Positions 27,389 through 36,100 of a stretch of 64,000 nucleotides of DNA are shown piece after piece. Both the position numbers and the translations under genes were made by a program. How positions within the stretch are numbered: the first letter of the stretch is position 1; every line of letters starts with the position of its first letter. The stretch comes from Bacteroidota bacterium (GTDB lineage: Bacteria; Bacteroidota; Bacteroidia; Cytophagales; Cyclobacteriaceae): contig JAFDYT010000017.1 in NCBI GenBank assembly GCA_018266055.1, positions 241,467 to 305,466 of the forward strand, in the 5' to 3' direction. Below the pieces are notes generated by a model. The model saw nothing but the letters and a program-made list of their open reading frames with translations, made no database searches and was not told the origin of the DNA.

Positions 27389-28421
27389 CAAACCTGTAGG
27401 CGTAATCGGCGCGGGCAGTTTTGGTACGGTCATCGCCAATATGCTAGCGCAAAACCGCAAAGTGCTTCTGTATGCCCGCGACCCTGAGCAGGTAGCGCGA
27501 ATCAACAAGGAACAAACCAACAAAGGTTATACGCTGCACGAAAATGTTTTGGCCATCAACGACCTGGCCCAACTGGCCAACGAGTGTGAAGTACTTTTTC
27601 CGATCGTGCCTTCCCAGCACTTTCGTGCGATGATGAAAAAACTCGCGCCGTACTTGCATCCTTACCACATGCTCATTCACGGCACGAAAGGCTTTGATAT
27701 CACTTTGCCACCCGGCGAAACCATCGAAACCATGAAAACGCTTGATCGCAAAATGGTAAAAACCATGAGCGAGGTAATCAAAGAAGAAAGCGTGGCGGTG
27801 CGGATCGGCTGTCTCGCAGGACCAAACCTTAGCCGCGAGCTAGCCCAGCGCCAGCCAGCCGCGACGGTGATTGCAAGCCATTTTAATGAAGTCATCCAAA
27901 CCGGAAAGAAACTTTTGAAAAGCGATCGGTTTCAGGTGTATGAAAACAATGACATTGTAGGCGTTGAGATTGCCGGCGTGTTGAAAAATATTATTGCCAT
28001 TGCTTCTGGTGCACTAAGTGGTCTGGGTTTTGGTGACAACGCGAAGGGCTTGTTGATCAGCAGAGGTGCGGTGGAAATGGTTTACCTGGGTCGCGCGCTT
28101 GGTGGCGACACCAAAGCTTTTCTGGGTGTGGCCGGAATTGGTGACCTCGTCACCACGTGCAACAGCCCAATGAGCCGCAACTTCACCGTAGGCTACCGCC
28201 TGGCGAAGGGAGAAAAATTAGATCAGATTGTGGCCGACATGCAGGAAGTAGCCGAAGGGATCAACACAGTAAGGATCGCTAAAAAATGTGCAGACCACTA
28301 TAAAGTAAGGGCGCTGATTACCGACCGCCTGTACAAAGTTTTATTTGAAGGATTAACAGTCGAAGAAGCGCTCGAGTTTCTGATGCGCTATCCATTAAAC
28401 ATGGACATCGATTTTATCTGA
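27366..28421 (+). CDS. gpsA: glycerol-3-phosphate dehydrogenase [NAD(P)+]
   Basis: 351 aa. The Rossmann motif VGVIGAGSFGTVIANML opens the protein, and GCLAGPNLSRELAQRQPAAT and the catalytic-domain stretch NNDIVGVEIAGVLKNIIAIA follow, then NAKGLLISRG. It reduces dihydroxyacetone phosphate to sn-glycerol-3-phosphate. The preferred ATG at 27366 overlaps the end of the acyltransferase gene by 23 bp, which suggests coupled translation and direct supply of its substrate. Its stop (28421) touches the stop of the convergent HIT gene (28422). Confidence 0.97.
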   Translation: MTLNNLSDKPVGVIGAGSFGTVIANMLAQNRKVLLYARDPEQVARINKEQTNKGYTLHENVLAINDLAQLANECEVLFPIVPSQHFRAMMKKLAPYLHPYHMLIHGTKGFDITLPPGETIETMKTLDRKMVKTMSEVIKEESVAVRIGCLAGPNLSRELAQRQPAATVIASHFNEVIQTGKKLLKSDRFQVYENNDIVGVEIAGVLKNIIAIASGALSGLGFGDNAKGLLISRGAVEMVYLGRALGGDTKAFLGVAGIGDLVTTCNSPMSRNFTVGYRLAKGEKLDQIVADMQEVAEGINTVRIAKKCADHYKVRALITDRLYKVLFEGLTVEEALEFLMRYPLNMDIDFI

Positions 28422-28817
28422 TCAATTCAGATTCGAATTGATTTTTCGGGTAGTCTCAGCCAGATCATCCTGAGACAACTTCAGTTTCGGATTGGCAAAG
28501 TTTATATCGTGCATCGACCTCATGGGCACCAGATGCACGTGCGCATGGTTCACTTCAAATCCTATCACGGCTACTCCTACCCTTTTGCAATTCGTCGCTT
28601 TCTTGATCGCCGCAGCAACGCGCTTCGCAAATACCATCATCTCCTTTAGCAACTCATCGTCGAGATCGAAAAAATAATCAACTTCCTTTTTGGGTATAAC
28701 AAGCGTATGTCCCACTGCTAGTGGGTTGATATCCAGAAAAGCAAGAAAGCGATCATCTTCCGCCACAATGTGCGCCGGTATTTCGCGATCAACGATTTTA
28801 GAAAAAATAGATTTCAT
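28422..28817 (-). CDS. HIT family protein (histidine-triad nucleotide hydrolase)
   Basis: 131 aa, normal for Hint/HIT proteins. The triad motif is NHAHVHLVPM (HxHxHxx) with flanking NPLAVGHTLVIPK. HIT proteins hydrolyse nucleoside phosphoramidates or dinucleotide polyphosphates. The start follows greA by 21 bp on the same strand, so greA-HIT is one operon. Its stop is adjacent to the gpsA stop on the other strand. Confidence 0.94.
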   Translation of the reverse strand: MKSIFSKIVDREIPAHIVAEDDRFLAFLDINPLAVGHTLVIPKKEVDYFFDLDDELLKEMMVFAKRVAAAIKKATNCKRVGVAVIGFEVNHAHVHLVPMRSMHDINFANPKLKLSQDDLAETTRKINSNLN

Positions 28818-28838
28818 TTGCTTGTAGAATGATAAGGA

Positions 28839-29315
28839 CTAACTCGCGATGTCTGTAATTTCAAACTCCATTTCACCAGCAGGAGTCTTAATCTTGGCGC
28901 TATCTCCCTTTTTCTTTCCGAGCAATCCTTTTCCAATAGGCGATTGTGTGGAGATGCGGCCGGTCTTTAAATCTGCTTCCTCCTCGCTTACCAACGTGTA
29001 CGTCATAGTCGCGCCATTCTTTTTATTCTTAATCGTAACCTTCGATAAAATCGAAACTGAGGATATGTCAATTTTGGTTTCGTCGAGCAAGCGGGCATTT
29101 CCTAACAACTCTTCGAGCTTGGCAATTTTTGCTTCCAGATGACCTTGCGCATCTTTAGCCGCATCATACTCCGCATTTTCGCTCAAGTCGCCCTTGTCAC
29201 GTGCTTCAGCGATTTGCTTGGCGATATCCGAGCGGCCTTTTGTTTTAAGCTGTGTAAGTTCAGCCGTAAGTTTATCTAACCCCTCTTTGGTATAATAAGA
29301 AATTTTTTTGCTCAT
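28839..29315 (-). CDS. greA: transcription elongation factor GreA
   Basis: 158 aa. The N-terminal coiled coil with YYTKEGLDKLTAELTQLK and the acidic tip DKGDLSENAEYDAAK is diagnostic; the FKBP-like C-domain has PIGKGLLGKKKGD. GreA makes RNA polymerase cleave backtracked RNA. A minus-strand terminator (29349-29390) separates it from the pentapeptide gene upstream, and the HIT gene follows. A second, GreB-like member is at 48335-48814, where the acidic tip has the form SLGDRSENADYHYNK. Confidence 0.96.
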   Translation of the reverse strand: MSKKISYYTKEGLDKLTAELTQLKTKGRSDIAKQIAEARDKGDLSENAEYDAAKDAQGHLEAKIAKLEELLGNARLLDETKIDISSVSILSKVTIKNKKNGATMTYTLVSEEEADLKTGRISTQSPIGKGLLGKKKGDSAKIKTPAGEMEFEITDIAS

Positions 29316-29348
29316 ACTGTGTTGATGTTACATATTTTTTTCACCCCT

Positions 29349-29390
29349 CAAAAAAACAAAAACAACGGCCGCTGTTCACGTGCCGTTGTT
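29349..29390 (-). terminator. terminator between the pentapeptide gene and greA
   Basis: AACAACGGC (29361-29369) pairs perfectly with GCCGTTGTT (29382-29390). On the minus strand the stem is followed by TTTTTGTTTTTTTGAG. It lies 41 bp beyond the stop of the pentapeptide gene. Confidence 0.8.
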
Positions 29391-29430
29391 TGATGTTACA
29401 AATATAAATGATTAAATCACTTGTGCAAAA

Positions 29431-30273
29431 TCAACCTCCCACCAATTCAGGAATTGCCTGCTTTACTTGCTCAAGCATGTCGTCGTCAAAGCGCGCCAGG
29501 TATAATGTTTTTGCTTTCGATAATTGTTCAATGGTCAATCCCTTAGCGCCGCGAAGGTCAGCTTTGTACAAACTTGCATTTTCAAAATCAGCGCCCATGA
29601 GATAACTATTTTGCAAATTCGACTCCATCAGGTATGAATTCTTAAAGCAGGTTTTAATAAGAAACGCATTTTCAAAATTAGCTTTGATTAAAAATGCATC
29701 TTTAAAATTAGCGCCGCTGGCATAAGCACCTTGTAAGTCAGCCTGATTAAGGTTTGAATTTTCAAAATTAGTTTGATTGAGACGCGTGTTCTCCAGGTTG
29801 GTTTCAATCAGCGATGAGTTGGTAAGATTAGCAGAGTTAAGGTTTGATGCTTTCAGGTTTACGTGGCTCAAGTTGGTGCGGGCCAAATGACAATTCACAA
29901 GATTGATTTCGTAAATCTTGTGGCGGTTTAGTCGCTTGATATTTCCTACCGTACGAAAAGCGGCTTCTTCCGATTCCCACAAACGAAAGTCATCAATCTC
30001 GTCTTTGTAGGTTCTTATACGTTGACGAATCTCTCCATTTTGATTTAACCAGAATATCAAAATACCAATCACGGCAATGTCGAAAATCATACCATGGGCT
30101 TGAGCCAATATCTGCCCGACAAATCCATGAAAGTCTTCGATGTAATAACTCAGACTTGAGCCAATCACGATGATAGAAATGCAAAGCAAAACGAGCGCAC
30201 TAGTCAGTAATGGTTTTTCAACTATCTCGTCAAACCTCTCACGTAATCTTGTTCGTAAATCTTTTTTAGGCAT
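29431..30273 (-). CDS. membrane-anchored pentapeptide-repeat protein
   Basis: 280 aa. A basic cytoplasmic N-terminus is followed by two membrane helices (about 20-75). The segment from about 115 to 245 is built of pentapeptide repeats with the A(D/N)LXX rhythm (for example LSHVNLKASNLNSANLTNSS, NQADLQGAYASGANF), a right-handed square beta helix. Asn and Phe dominate at the central positions. The repeats should lie in the cytoplasm or periplasm next to the membrane; the job of this class is generally unknown, with a scaffold role likely. It is separated from greA by a strong terminator, and from mgtE by 119 bp. Confidence 0.88.
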   Translation of the reverse strand: MPKKDLRTRLRERFDEIVEKPLLTSALVLLCISIIVIGSSLSYYIEDFHGFVGQILAQAHGMIFDIAVIGILIFWLNQNGEIRQRIRTYKDEIDDFRLWESEEAAFRTVGNIKRLNRHKIYEINLVNCHLARTNLSHVNLKASNLNSANLTNSSLIETNLENTRLNQTNFENSNLNQADLQGAYASGANFKDAFLIKANFENAFLIKTCFKNSYLMESNLQNSYLMGADFENASLYKADLRGAKGLTIEQLSKAKTLYLARFDDDMLEQVKQAIPELVGG

Positions 30274-30392
30274 CAGTGCAATTCGAAATGGAAGTTAAAA
30301 AATCTCCACCGAATAAAACAAATGTATCAGGATTCATTGAAATTATGACTCATATTCACCGAAGAATATTACATCAAGGAAGAGATTTAGAC

Positions 30393-31754
30393 TTATATCA
30401 AAACTTGTACGGTCACGAAATAAATCGTGAGCCCTAGAAGGTCGCTTGTAGTGGTTATAAATGGCCCAGAAGCCAACGCAGGGTTAAATCCTAAACGGTT
30501 AATGATCATTGGTGTAATGGTTCCTACGAACGAGGAAAACAACACAACACAAAAAAGTGCAAAGGAAACAATCACCGAAAGCTTATGGTTATAGAATAAT
30601 AAGTAAGTCGATCCTAACACAATAAGCGACAGCAATAAACCATTCAGCAACGCTACACTAAAAACTTTCGTCAGCCTCTTCCAGATTCCTTCGTCCACAT
30701 ATCCTGGACTTACCAGGCTTTGCACAACCAATCCTGACGACTGGATTCCTACATTTCCTCCGGTAGCCTGGATGAGGGGTACGAAAAAGGCAATGGCCGT
30801 AATTTTTGCCAGCTCTTGTTCAAAAAAACCCATAAATCTTGCACTCAGCATTCCGCCAAAAATACCAATCAGCAACCAGGGTAAGCGGGCTCGTACGTTG
30901 CGCCAAAGACTGTCATCTTCCTCCACGTCTTCCGTGATACCACTCATCAACTGGCGTTCTTCTTCCGCTTGTTCAGAAATCACATCCACCACGTCATCAA
31001 TGGTGATTCGCCCAACGAGGTGCCCCTGCACATTGACCACCGGCACAGACTCGAGATCGTATTTTTTCATGATCTCCGCCACTTCCCGGTCTTCCAGATA
31101 AGTTTCTACAGCTGTTACATCATCGTCGTAAATATCTTTGACTAATGTCTTGGGGTCGGAGAGAATTAATTTTTGCAGTGCTACACGCCCCAACAACTTA
31201 TCATTCTCGTCTACCACATACACTGCATAAAACTTAGTTACGTTTTCTGCCTGCTTGCGTATTTCATCTATACATTCCACCACGGTCCAATTCCACCGGG
31301 CGCGAATCAATTCCTTGGCCATCAATCCACCGGCTACATTGGCGTCGTAGCGCAGCAAGTCAATCACCTGCGATTTCAAATCAGGGTCAAGGCCAGCGAT
31401 GATTTCCTCACTGGTTTTGATCGGCAACTCGTTGAGAATATCGGCTGCATCATCTGAGTCAAGATGATTGATAATCTCCGTCAATTCGCCAACAGTGTAA
31501 ACAGATAAAAATGTCTTTCTTGTTTCAGGATCGAGATCGTTGATGATCTTTGCGCGAATGTTAACCGAAAGCAAATCAAGCACGTACTTCGACTCTTCAC
31601 TGTTGAAGTCGTACAATAGGGCTGTAATATCGGCGGGGTTAACCTCTTCTAAGCTAGTGACAATAAACGGAGCATCTCGTTCATCCAGCGCCTGCTGAAA
31701 CCGGCTCCGGAATTCCTTTGTTAACTCAAACTCTGCAAACTCATTCTGCGGCAT
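30393..31754 (-). CDS. mgtE: magnesium transporter MgtE
   Basis: 453 aa using the ATG at 31754 (MPQNEFAEFEL); the frame extends to 31793 but a 13-residue extension would overlap rsmA deeply. The MgtE N-domain (LNELPIKTSEEIIAGLDPD) precedes a CBS pair (about 160-275, LVGRITIDDVVDVI), then a plug helix and five membrane helices. The pore motif ATGGNVGIQSSGLVVQSL is the hallmark. The N and CBS domains sense cytosolic Mg2+ and gate the channel. It starts inside the last codons of rsmA (14-bp overlap), so the two are co-transcribed. Confidence 0.96.
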   Translation of the reverse strand: MPQNEFAEFELTKEFRSRFQQALDERDAPFIVTSLEEVNPADITALLYDFNSEESKYVLDLLSVNIRAKIINDLDPETRKTFLSVYTVGELTEIINHLDSDDAADILNELPIKTSEEIIAGLDPDLKSQVIDLLRYDANVAGGLMAKELIRARWNWTVVECIDEIRKQAENVTKFYAVYVVDENDKLLGRVALQKLILSDPKTLVKDIYDDDVTAVETYLEDREVAEIMKKYDLESVPVVNVQGHLVGRITIDDVVDVISEQAEEERQLMSGITEDVEEDDSLWRNVRARLPWLLIGIFGGMLSARFMGFFEQELAKITAIAFFVPLIQATGGNVGIQSSGLVVQSLVSPGYVDEGIWKRLTKVFSVALLNGLLLSLIVLGSTYLLFYNHKLSVIVSFALFCVVLFSSFVGTITPMIINRLGFNPALASGPFITTTSDLLGLTIYFVTVQVLI

Positions 31755-32517
31755 GCTCAATCTGTAACGTAAGTGAAATAAATTGTTCCACACTCAACTG
31801 CTCGGCCCGCATATCCATCACCGGTAGTGCTGCAATTTGGGCGGGTAAATTTAAAGGTTTGAGTGCGTTGCGCAATGTTTTCCTTCGGTTTTGAAATCCC
31901 TGCTTCACCACTTTCTGAAACAGCACTTCATTGCAGTCCAACTTTTTTCTTCCATTGCGCGTCAGTCGTATCACTGCCGACATCACCTTGGGCGGTGGGT
32001 TGAAAACACCGGGCGGAACTTTAAAAAGATACTCAACATCATAATACGCCTGCAGCAAGACACTGAGAATTCCATAGGTTTTACTTCCTTCTTTCTCCGC
32101 AATCCGATCGGCTACTTCTTTCTGAAGCATACATACCACTTGCTTTACCTGATCGCGGTTTTCAAGCACCCGAAAAAAAATCTGAGACGAAATGTTGTAA
32201 GGAAAATTGCCGATAATGTGAATGTCGTCAGAAGTAAGCTGATGTAAATCCATCTTCAGGAAGTCACCTTCGTGAATCCGTTCCGTCAAGGCTGGGTAAT
32301 GTTCTTTGAGGTACGCTACCGACTCGCGATCGATTTCTACCAGATGAAGATCCAACTTCGGATTGTTCATCATCAGGCGGGTGAGTACACCCATGCCCGG
32401 CCCAATCTCGAGTGTAAAGTTTTTATCGCCAGTTAAAATCAGCGACTCCACGATCCGCAGCGCGATATTCTGATCCTTTAAGAAATGTTGCCCTAAGAAT
32501 TTTTTAGCCCGAACCAT
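31741..32517 (-). CDS. rsmA: 16S rRNA (adenine(1518)-N6/adenine(1519)-N6)-dimethyltransferase
   Basis: 258 aa from the ATG at 32517 (a TTG two codons earlier is possible). KKFLGQHFLKDQNIA, SAM-binding EIGPGMGVLT and catalytic GNFPYNISSQIFF (the NxPY motif in its NFPY form) identify RsmA/KsgA, which dimethylates two adenines in the 3' hairpin of 16S rRNA late in 30S assembly. The C-terminal helical domain has FQNRRKTLRNALK. mgtE overlaps its 3' end. It diverges from pdxA with only about 60 bp between starts. Confidence 0.97.
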   Translation of the reverse strand: MVRAKKFLGQHFLKDQNIALRIVESLILTGDKNFTLEIGPGMGVLTRLMMNNPKLDLHLVEIDRESVAYLKEHYPALTERIHEGDFLKMDLHQLTSDDIHIIGNFPYNISSQIFFRVLENRDQVKQVVCMLQKEVADRIAEKEGSKTYGILSVLLQAYYDVEYLFKVPPGVFNPPPKVMSAVIRLTRNGRKKLDCNEVLFQKVVKQGFQNRRKTLRNALKPLNLPAQIAALPVMDMRAEQLSVEQFISLTLQIEHAAE

Positions 32518-32579
32518 GCCCAAAATTCAACATTCAATTTTGAATTAACTAACTTGCGAGAACCTGAATACTGCAAATA

Positions 32580-33605
32580 ATGTCTTCAATACCTCAAGAA
32601 AAACCACGCATCGGCATTACCCTCGGCGATCTCAATGGAATCGGCACAGAAGTAATTATCAAAGCACTCGCTGACAGCCGACTGCTCTCTATACTTACAC
32701 CAGTTGTTTACGGATCTACCCGCGTGCTCTCGTACTATCGCAAGCTGATGGAATTGGAAGAATTCAACTACAGTCATGTCAAGACCAAAGGCCAGTTTTT
32801 CACCAAAGCCGTGAATGTGGTCAACTGCTGGGAAGATGTAATCGAAATTAACCCCGGCCAGCCTTCAAAGCAATCGGGCAAAGCCGCTCTCCTATGCTTA
32901 AGAAAAGCAGTGGAAGAATTGAAAGAAGGCTTGATTGACGCCGTAGTAACCGGGCCGATCGACAAAAACACCATTCATGGGGAGGAGTTTCCTTACCGGG
33001 GCCACACCGAATATTTTAACCAGGAGTTTAATGCGGGCGAAAGCCTTATGCTGCTTACCGGCAAAGACCTGAAAGTAGGCCTCGTCACCGAGCATATTCC
33101 CGTAAAGGATATTGCCTCCAACATTACCCGCGACCGTGTGGAACTCAAGATTCGATTGCTTGAGCTTTCCATGAAAAAAGACTTTAATATTAGTAAGCCT
33201 AAAATTGCCGTGCTGGGATTGAATCCACATGCTGGTGACGAAGGGCTGCTCGGAACAGAAGAACAGGAAATTATTAAACCGGTCATAGCCGAGCTCAAGG
33301 CCAAAGGCAAACTCATCATGGGGCCATTTGCCGCCGACGGTTTTTTTGCCTCGGGGCAATACACCAAATACGACGCCGTGCTGGCCATGTATCACGACCA
33401 GGGCCTGGTAGGCTTTAAAACCCTCGATTTCAGCAGCGGGGTAAACTTTACGGCGGGCCTTCCGATTGTGCGCACCTCACCCGACCATGGCACAGGCTAC
33501 GCCATTGCCGGTAAAAACCAGGCCGATGAAAATTCTATGCGACAGGCGATCTATCTGGCCTGCGATATTGTTAAAAACAGAATCGAAGCAACCAAGTCAT
33601 CTTAA
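32580..33605 (+). CDS. pdxA: 4-hydroxythreonine-4-phosphate dehydrogenase
   Basis: 341 aa. GITLGDLNGIGTEVIIKAL opens the fold; TGPIDKNTIHG and RGHTEYF carry substrate-binding residues; AVLGLNPHAGDEG holds one metal His and MYHDQGLVGFKTL another. PdxA oxidises and decarboxylates 4-phosphohydroxy-threonine in the pyridoxal-phosphate pathway. In Bacteroidota it is often next to rsmA, as here (divergent). A terB-like gene follows 80 bp downstream and may be read through. Confidence 0.97.
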   Translation: MSSIPQEKPRIGITLGDLNGIGTEVIIKALADSRLLSILTPVVYGSTRVLSYYRKLMELEEFNYSHVKTKGQFFTKAVNVVNCWEDVIEINPGQPSKQSGKAALLCLRKAVEELKEGLIDAVVTGPIDKNTIHGEEFPYRGHTEYFNQEFNAGESLMLLTGKDLKVGLVTEHIPVKDIASNITRDRVELKIRLLELSMKKDFNISKPKIAVLGLNPHAGDEGLLGTEEQEIIKPVIAELKAKGKLIMGPFAADGFFASGQYTKYDAVLAMYHDQGLVGFKTLDFSSGVNFTAGLPIVRTSPDHGTGYAIAGKNQADENSMRQAIYLACDIVKNRIEATKSS

Positions 33606-33685
33606 CCGAGAGAACTACCAATCGTCTAAAGGGCTTGCAAATGGATCGAAATTGTTTTATAGTTTTAAGTGAAGTAATAGTTTAA

Positions 33686-34072
33686 ATGGACATTGTTACA
33701 AAAAAACAGCTGAACATCTTAATTCAGCTGGCGGAGGCCGACAAGCATTTTGCACAGGCAGAGCGGGACATGATATTGAAGATTGCAAGAGAGCGAAACT
33801 TCTCGGAGGAGTCGGTGCAGCATTTAATCCGCAACCCCGAGCCTATTGACTCGCTGGGGGCTTTGTCCAACGATCAGAAATTTGAGTACATCATCGCCTG
33901 CATCGGGCTGATCTTTGTAGATCACAAAATTTTTGAAAGCGAACTGATCTTCGTGAAAAGCATCGCGATCAAGCTCGGTTTCAAGAAAAGTGTGGTGGAC
34001 TACCTGCTGGAAAATTATGGCAAAAAGACCTACGAGGAGCTAAAATCGAAGGTTTTGACGTCCTATCTTTGA
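33686..34072 (+). CDS. TerB-like protein, second copy
   Basis: 128 aa, helical, soluble. It shares length and the main motifs of the protein at 2616-3008: QLNILIQLAEADKHFAQAER, SNDQKFEYI, DHKIFESELIFVKSIAIKLG. The two are clear paralogues separated by 31 kb and in different contexts, so this is an old or dispersed duplication. The acidic positions typical of TerB metal sites are partly kept. It is 80 bp after pdxA with a -7-like TAGTTTTA at 33660-33667. Function unknown; not tied to tellurite genes. Confidence 0.78.
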   Translation: MDIVTKKQLNILIQLAEADKHFAQAERDMILKIARERNFSEESVQHLIRNPEPIDSLGALSNDQKFEYIIACIGLIFVDHKIFESELIFVKSIAIKLGFKKSVVDYLLENYGKKTYEELKSKVLTSYL

Positions 34073-34144
34073 TTTTCCCGATCATTTCTTTCTCCATTCC
34101 CGGGAAAAAAGCCTGATCGATTACCAAAATCCGGCAAAACATGA

Positions 34145-34152
34145 TAAATTTG
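34145..34152 (+). promoter_or_regulatory. TAnnTTTG -7 element for yceD-rpmF
   Basis: TAAATTTG, an exact consensus match, lies 23 bp before the yceD ATG at 34176. It heads the ribosome/lipid gene string. Confidence 0.45.
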
Positions 34153-34175
34153 CCGTCTTATTTTAAAAACCCTGA

Positions 34176-34688
34176 ATGGTAAGGGATTTTAGTGTTAACA
34201 TTCTTGGCCTCACAAAAGGTGTTCATCCGTTTGACTTTCATCTGGATGAAGAATTCTTTAAAAAGTACGGTCAGGAAGTAGTAAGCAAAGGAAATTTTAC
34301 CGCTCAGGTTTCTCTCGATAAAAGAGAAACGTTCATTGAAGCTGATTTTAAGATTGAAGGCAACGCCCATTTGGTATGCGATCGTAGCCTGGATGAGTTC
34401 GATTATCCGGTGTCGGTCACCAAAAAGATCGTTTTCAAATACGGCGAAGAACCGGGCGAAATCAGCGACGAGATCTTCATCATCACCCACGACCAGCACA
34501 AACTGGAGCTTGGGCAACTGATGTATGAATTTATCGCATTGGAAATTCCAATGAAAAAACTTCATCCGCGGTTTCAAAACGAAGCCGACGATGAGGAAGA
34601 AGGGAAAGTCATTTACTCCTCCGGTACGGAAGCCGACGAAGAGCAGACGATAGACCCGAGATGGGAAGTGTTAAAAAAGTTAAAGTAG
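34176..34688 (+). CDS. YceD/DUF177 family protein
   Basis: 170 aa. N-terminal beta-rich part with DFHLDEEFFKKYG, central HLVCDRSLDEFDYPV (the DUF177 core, normally CxxC-like but with one Cys here) and an acidic C-terminus (EADDEEEGKVIYSSGTEADEEQ). DUF177 proteins act in 23S rRNA processing/accumulation and are nearly always encoded just before rpmF, as here (18 bp gap). It is soluble and has no signal. The acidic tail is long for the family. Confidence 0.9.
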   Translation: MVRDFSVNILGLTKGVHPFDFHLDEEFFKKYGQEVVSKGNFTAQVSLDKRETFIEADFKIEGNAHLVCDRSLDEFDYPVSVTKKIVFKYGEEPGEISDEIFIITHDQHKLELGQLMYEFIALEIPMKKLHPRFQNEADDEEEGKVIYSSGTEADEEQTIDPRWEVLKKLK

Positions 34689-34706
34689 ATTAAAATAAAT
34701 TAGGTT

Positions 34707-34898
34707 ATGCCAAATCCAAAACGAAAAACCTCGAAAACCCGCCGGGATAAAAGAAGGACACATTATAAAGCTGTAGCAAAAGCTTCGGCAGTATGCCCTA
34801 CCACAGGCGAACACCACTTGCCACACCGCGCCTTCTGGCACGAAGGCAAATTGTATTTTAAAGGAAACGTGGTAATGGAAAAAGAAGTGTTGGCTTAA
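34707..34898 (+). CDS. rpmF: 50S ribosomal protein L32
   Basis: 63 aa. [20 protein letters not shown] is the classic start. It has only one Cys ([13 protein letters not shown]) rather than the two CxxC pairs of the zinc form, so it is of the zinc-free (C-) type. It is a small basic subunit protein sitting 18 bp after yceD. A terminator-like hairpin lies between it and fabH. Confidence 0.97.
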   Translation: MPNPKRKTSKTRRDKRRTHYKAVAKASAVCPTTGEHHLPHRAFWHEGKLYFKGNVVMEKEVLA

Positions 34899-34986
34899 GC
34901 CATGACTAATTTCTTTTTGACCAACGTATTATCACTCTTTATTCATTGTACCCAAAAGGTGCAATTAAACTAATTCTCCTTTTTAC

Positions 34987-35022
34987 GCCCGATTGAATTT
35001 CAGTCGGGCATTTTATTTTTTA
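34987..35022 (+). terminator. terminator-like hairpin between rpmF and fabH
   Basis: GCCCGATT (34987-34994) pairs with AGTCGGGC (35002-35009), one G-U pair, loop GAATTTC, followed by ATTTTATTTTTTT. It ends 19 bp before the fabH ATG, inside what is usually a single operon. Confidence 0.7.
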
Positions 35023-35040
35023 ATTGGCCGTACTAAACTT

Positions 35041-36039
35041 ATGAATAAAATCAGAGCTGCCATTACCGGAGTAGGCGGATACGTACCCGACTATGTGCTT
35101 ACCAACAAAGAGTTGGAGACCATGGTGGAAACCAGCGACGAATGGATCACCTCGCGCACTGGCATTAAAGAACGCCGCATCCTGAAAGGCGAAAACAAAG
35201 GCGTTTCGGTGATGGGCATTGAGGCCGTGAAAGATATGCTCGCCAAAAGCAAAGTAGATCCCAAAGAAATCGACTGCGTTATTTTCGCGACCATTACACC
35301 TGACCTTACTTTTCCAGCTACGGCCAACATCGTAGCGACTGCCGTGGGCGCCGTCAACGCTTTCAGCTTTGATGTAGCAGCGGCCTGCTCAGGATTTATC
35401 TACGCACTCACTACCGGTGCCAGTTTCATTCAGTCGGGCATGTACAAAAAAGTAATTGTGATTGGTGGCGATAAAATGTCAGCCATTCTTGATTATACCG
35501 ATCGTACTACCTGCATTATTTTTGGAGACGGCGCTGGCTGTGTATTGCTCGAACCGACTACCGAAGAGGTAGGCGTAATGGATGCCATCCTCAAGAGCGA
35601 TGGCAGTGGCGAAACATACCTTAACCTCAAAGCCGGCGGAAGTCGCTTGCCTGCCTCACACGAAACGATCGACAAGCGCCTGCACTATGTGTATCAGGAA
35701 GGCGCCGCAGTCTATAAATTTGCCGTGACCAATATGGCCGACGTAGCCGCTCAACTGGCTGAGCGTAACCACCTCACCGCAGAAACTATTTCGTGGCTGG
35801 TGCCACATCAGGCGAACAAACGAATCATCGATGCTACCGCCAGCCGTGTCGGCATCGACGAAAGTAAAGTAATGATGAATATCGAGCGCTATGGCAACAC
35901 CACCGCCGGTACCATTCCTTTGCTGCTGTGGGATTATGAAAAGAGATTAAAAAAAGGAGATAACCTGCTGATCGCGGCGTTTGGCGGAGGCTTTACCTGG
36001 GGAGCTGTGTATGTGAAGTGGGCCTATAATCCCAACTAA
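35041..36039 (+). CDS. fabH: beta-ketoacyl-ACP synthase III
   Basis: 332 aa from the ATG at 35041 ([18 protein letters not shown]); an upstream in-frame start at 34993 lies inside the terminator hairpin and is unlikely. The thiolase-fold catalytic triad is visible: C116 in VAAACSGF, His in VPHQANKRI and Asn in RYGNTTAGT. It condenses acetyl-CoA with malonyl-ACP to start fatty-acid chains. It is followed 61 bp on by efp and then accB-accC, so initiation and malonyl-CoA supply are in one string with translation genes. Confidence 0.97.
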   Translation: MNKIRAAITGVGGYVPDYVLTNKELETMVETSDEWITSRTGIKERRILKGENKGVSVMGIEAVKDMLAKSKVDPKEIDCVIFATITPDLTFPATANIVATAVGAVNAFSFDVAAACSGFIYALTTGASFIQSGMYKKVIVIGGDKMSAILDYTDRTTCIIFGDGAGCVLLEPTTEEVGVMDAILKSDGSGETYLNLKAGGSRLPASHETIDKRLHYVYQEGAAVYKFAVTNMADVAAQLAERNHLTAETISWLVPHQANKRIIDATASRVGIDESKVMMNIERYGNTTAGTIPLLLWDYEKRLKKGDNLLIAAFGGGFTWGAVYVKWAYNPN

Positions 36040-36100
36040 AAATAAGCATTGACTTTAGGCTTTAGTTTTTGAATATTGAACAATTAATTTTTGATTTAAA

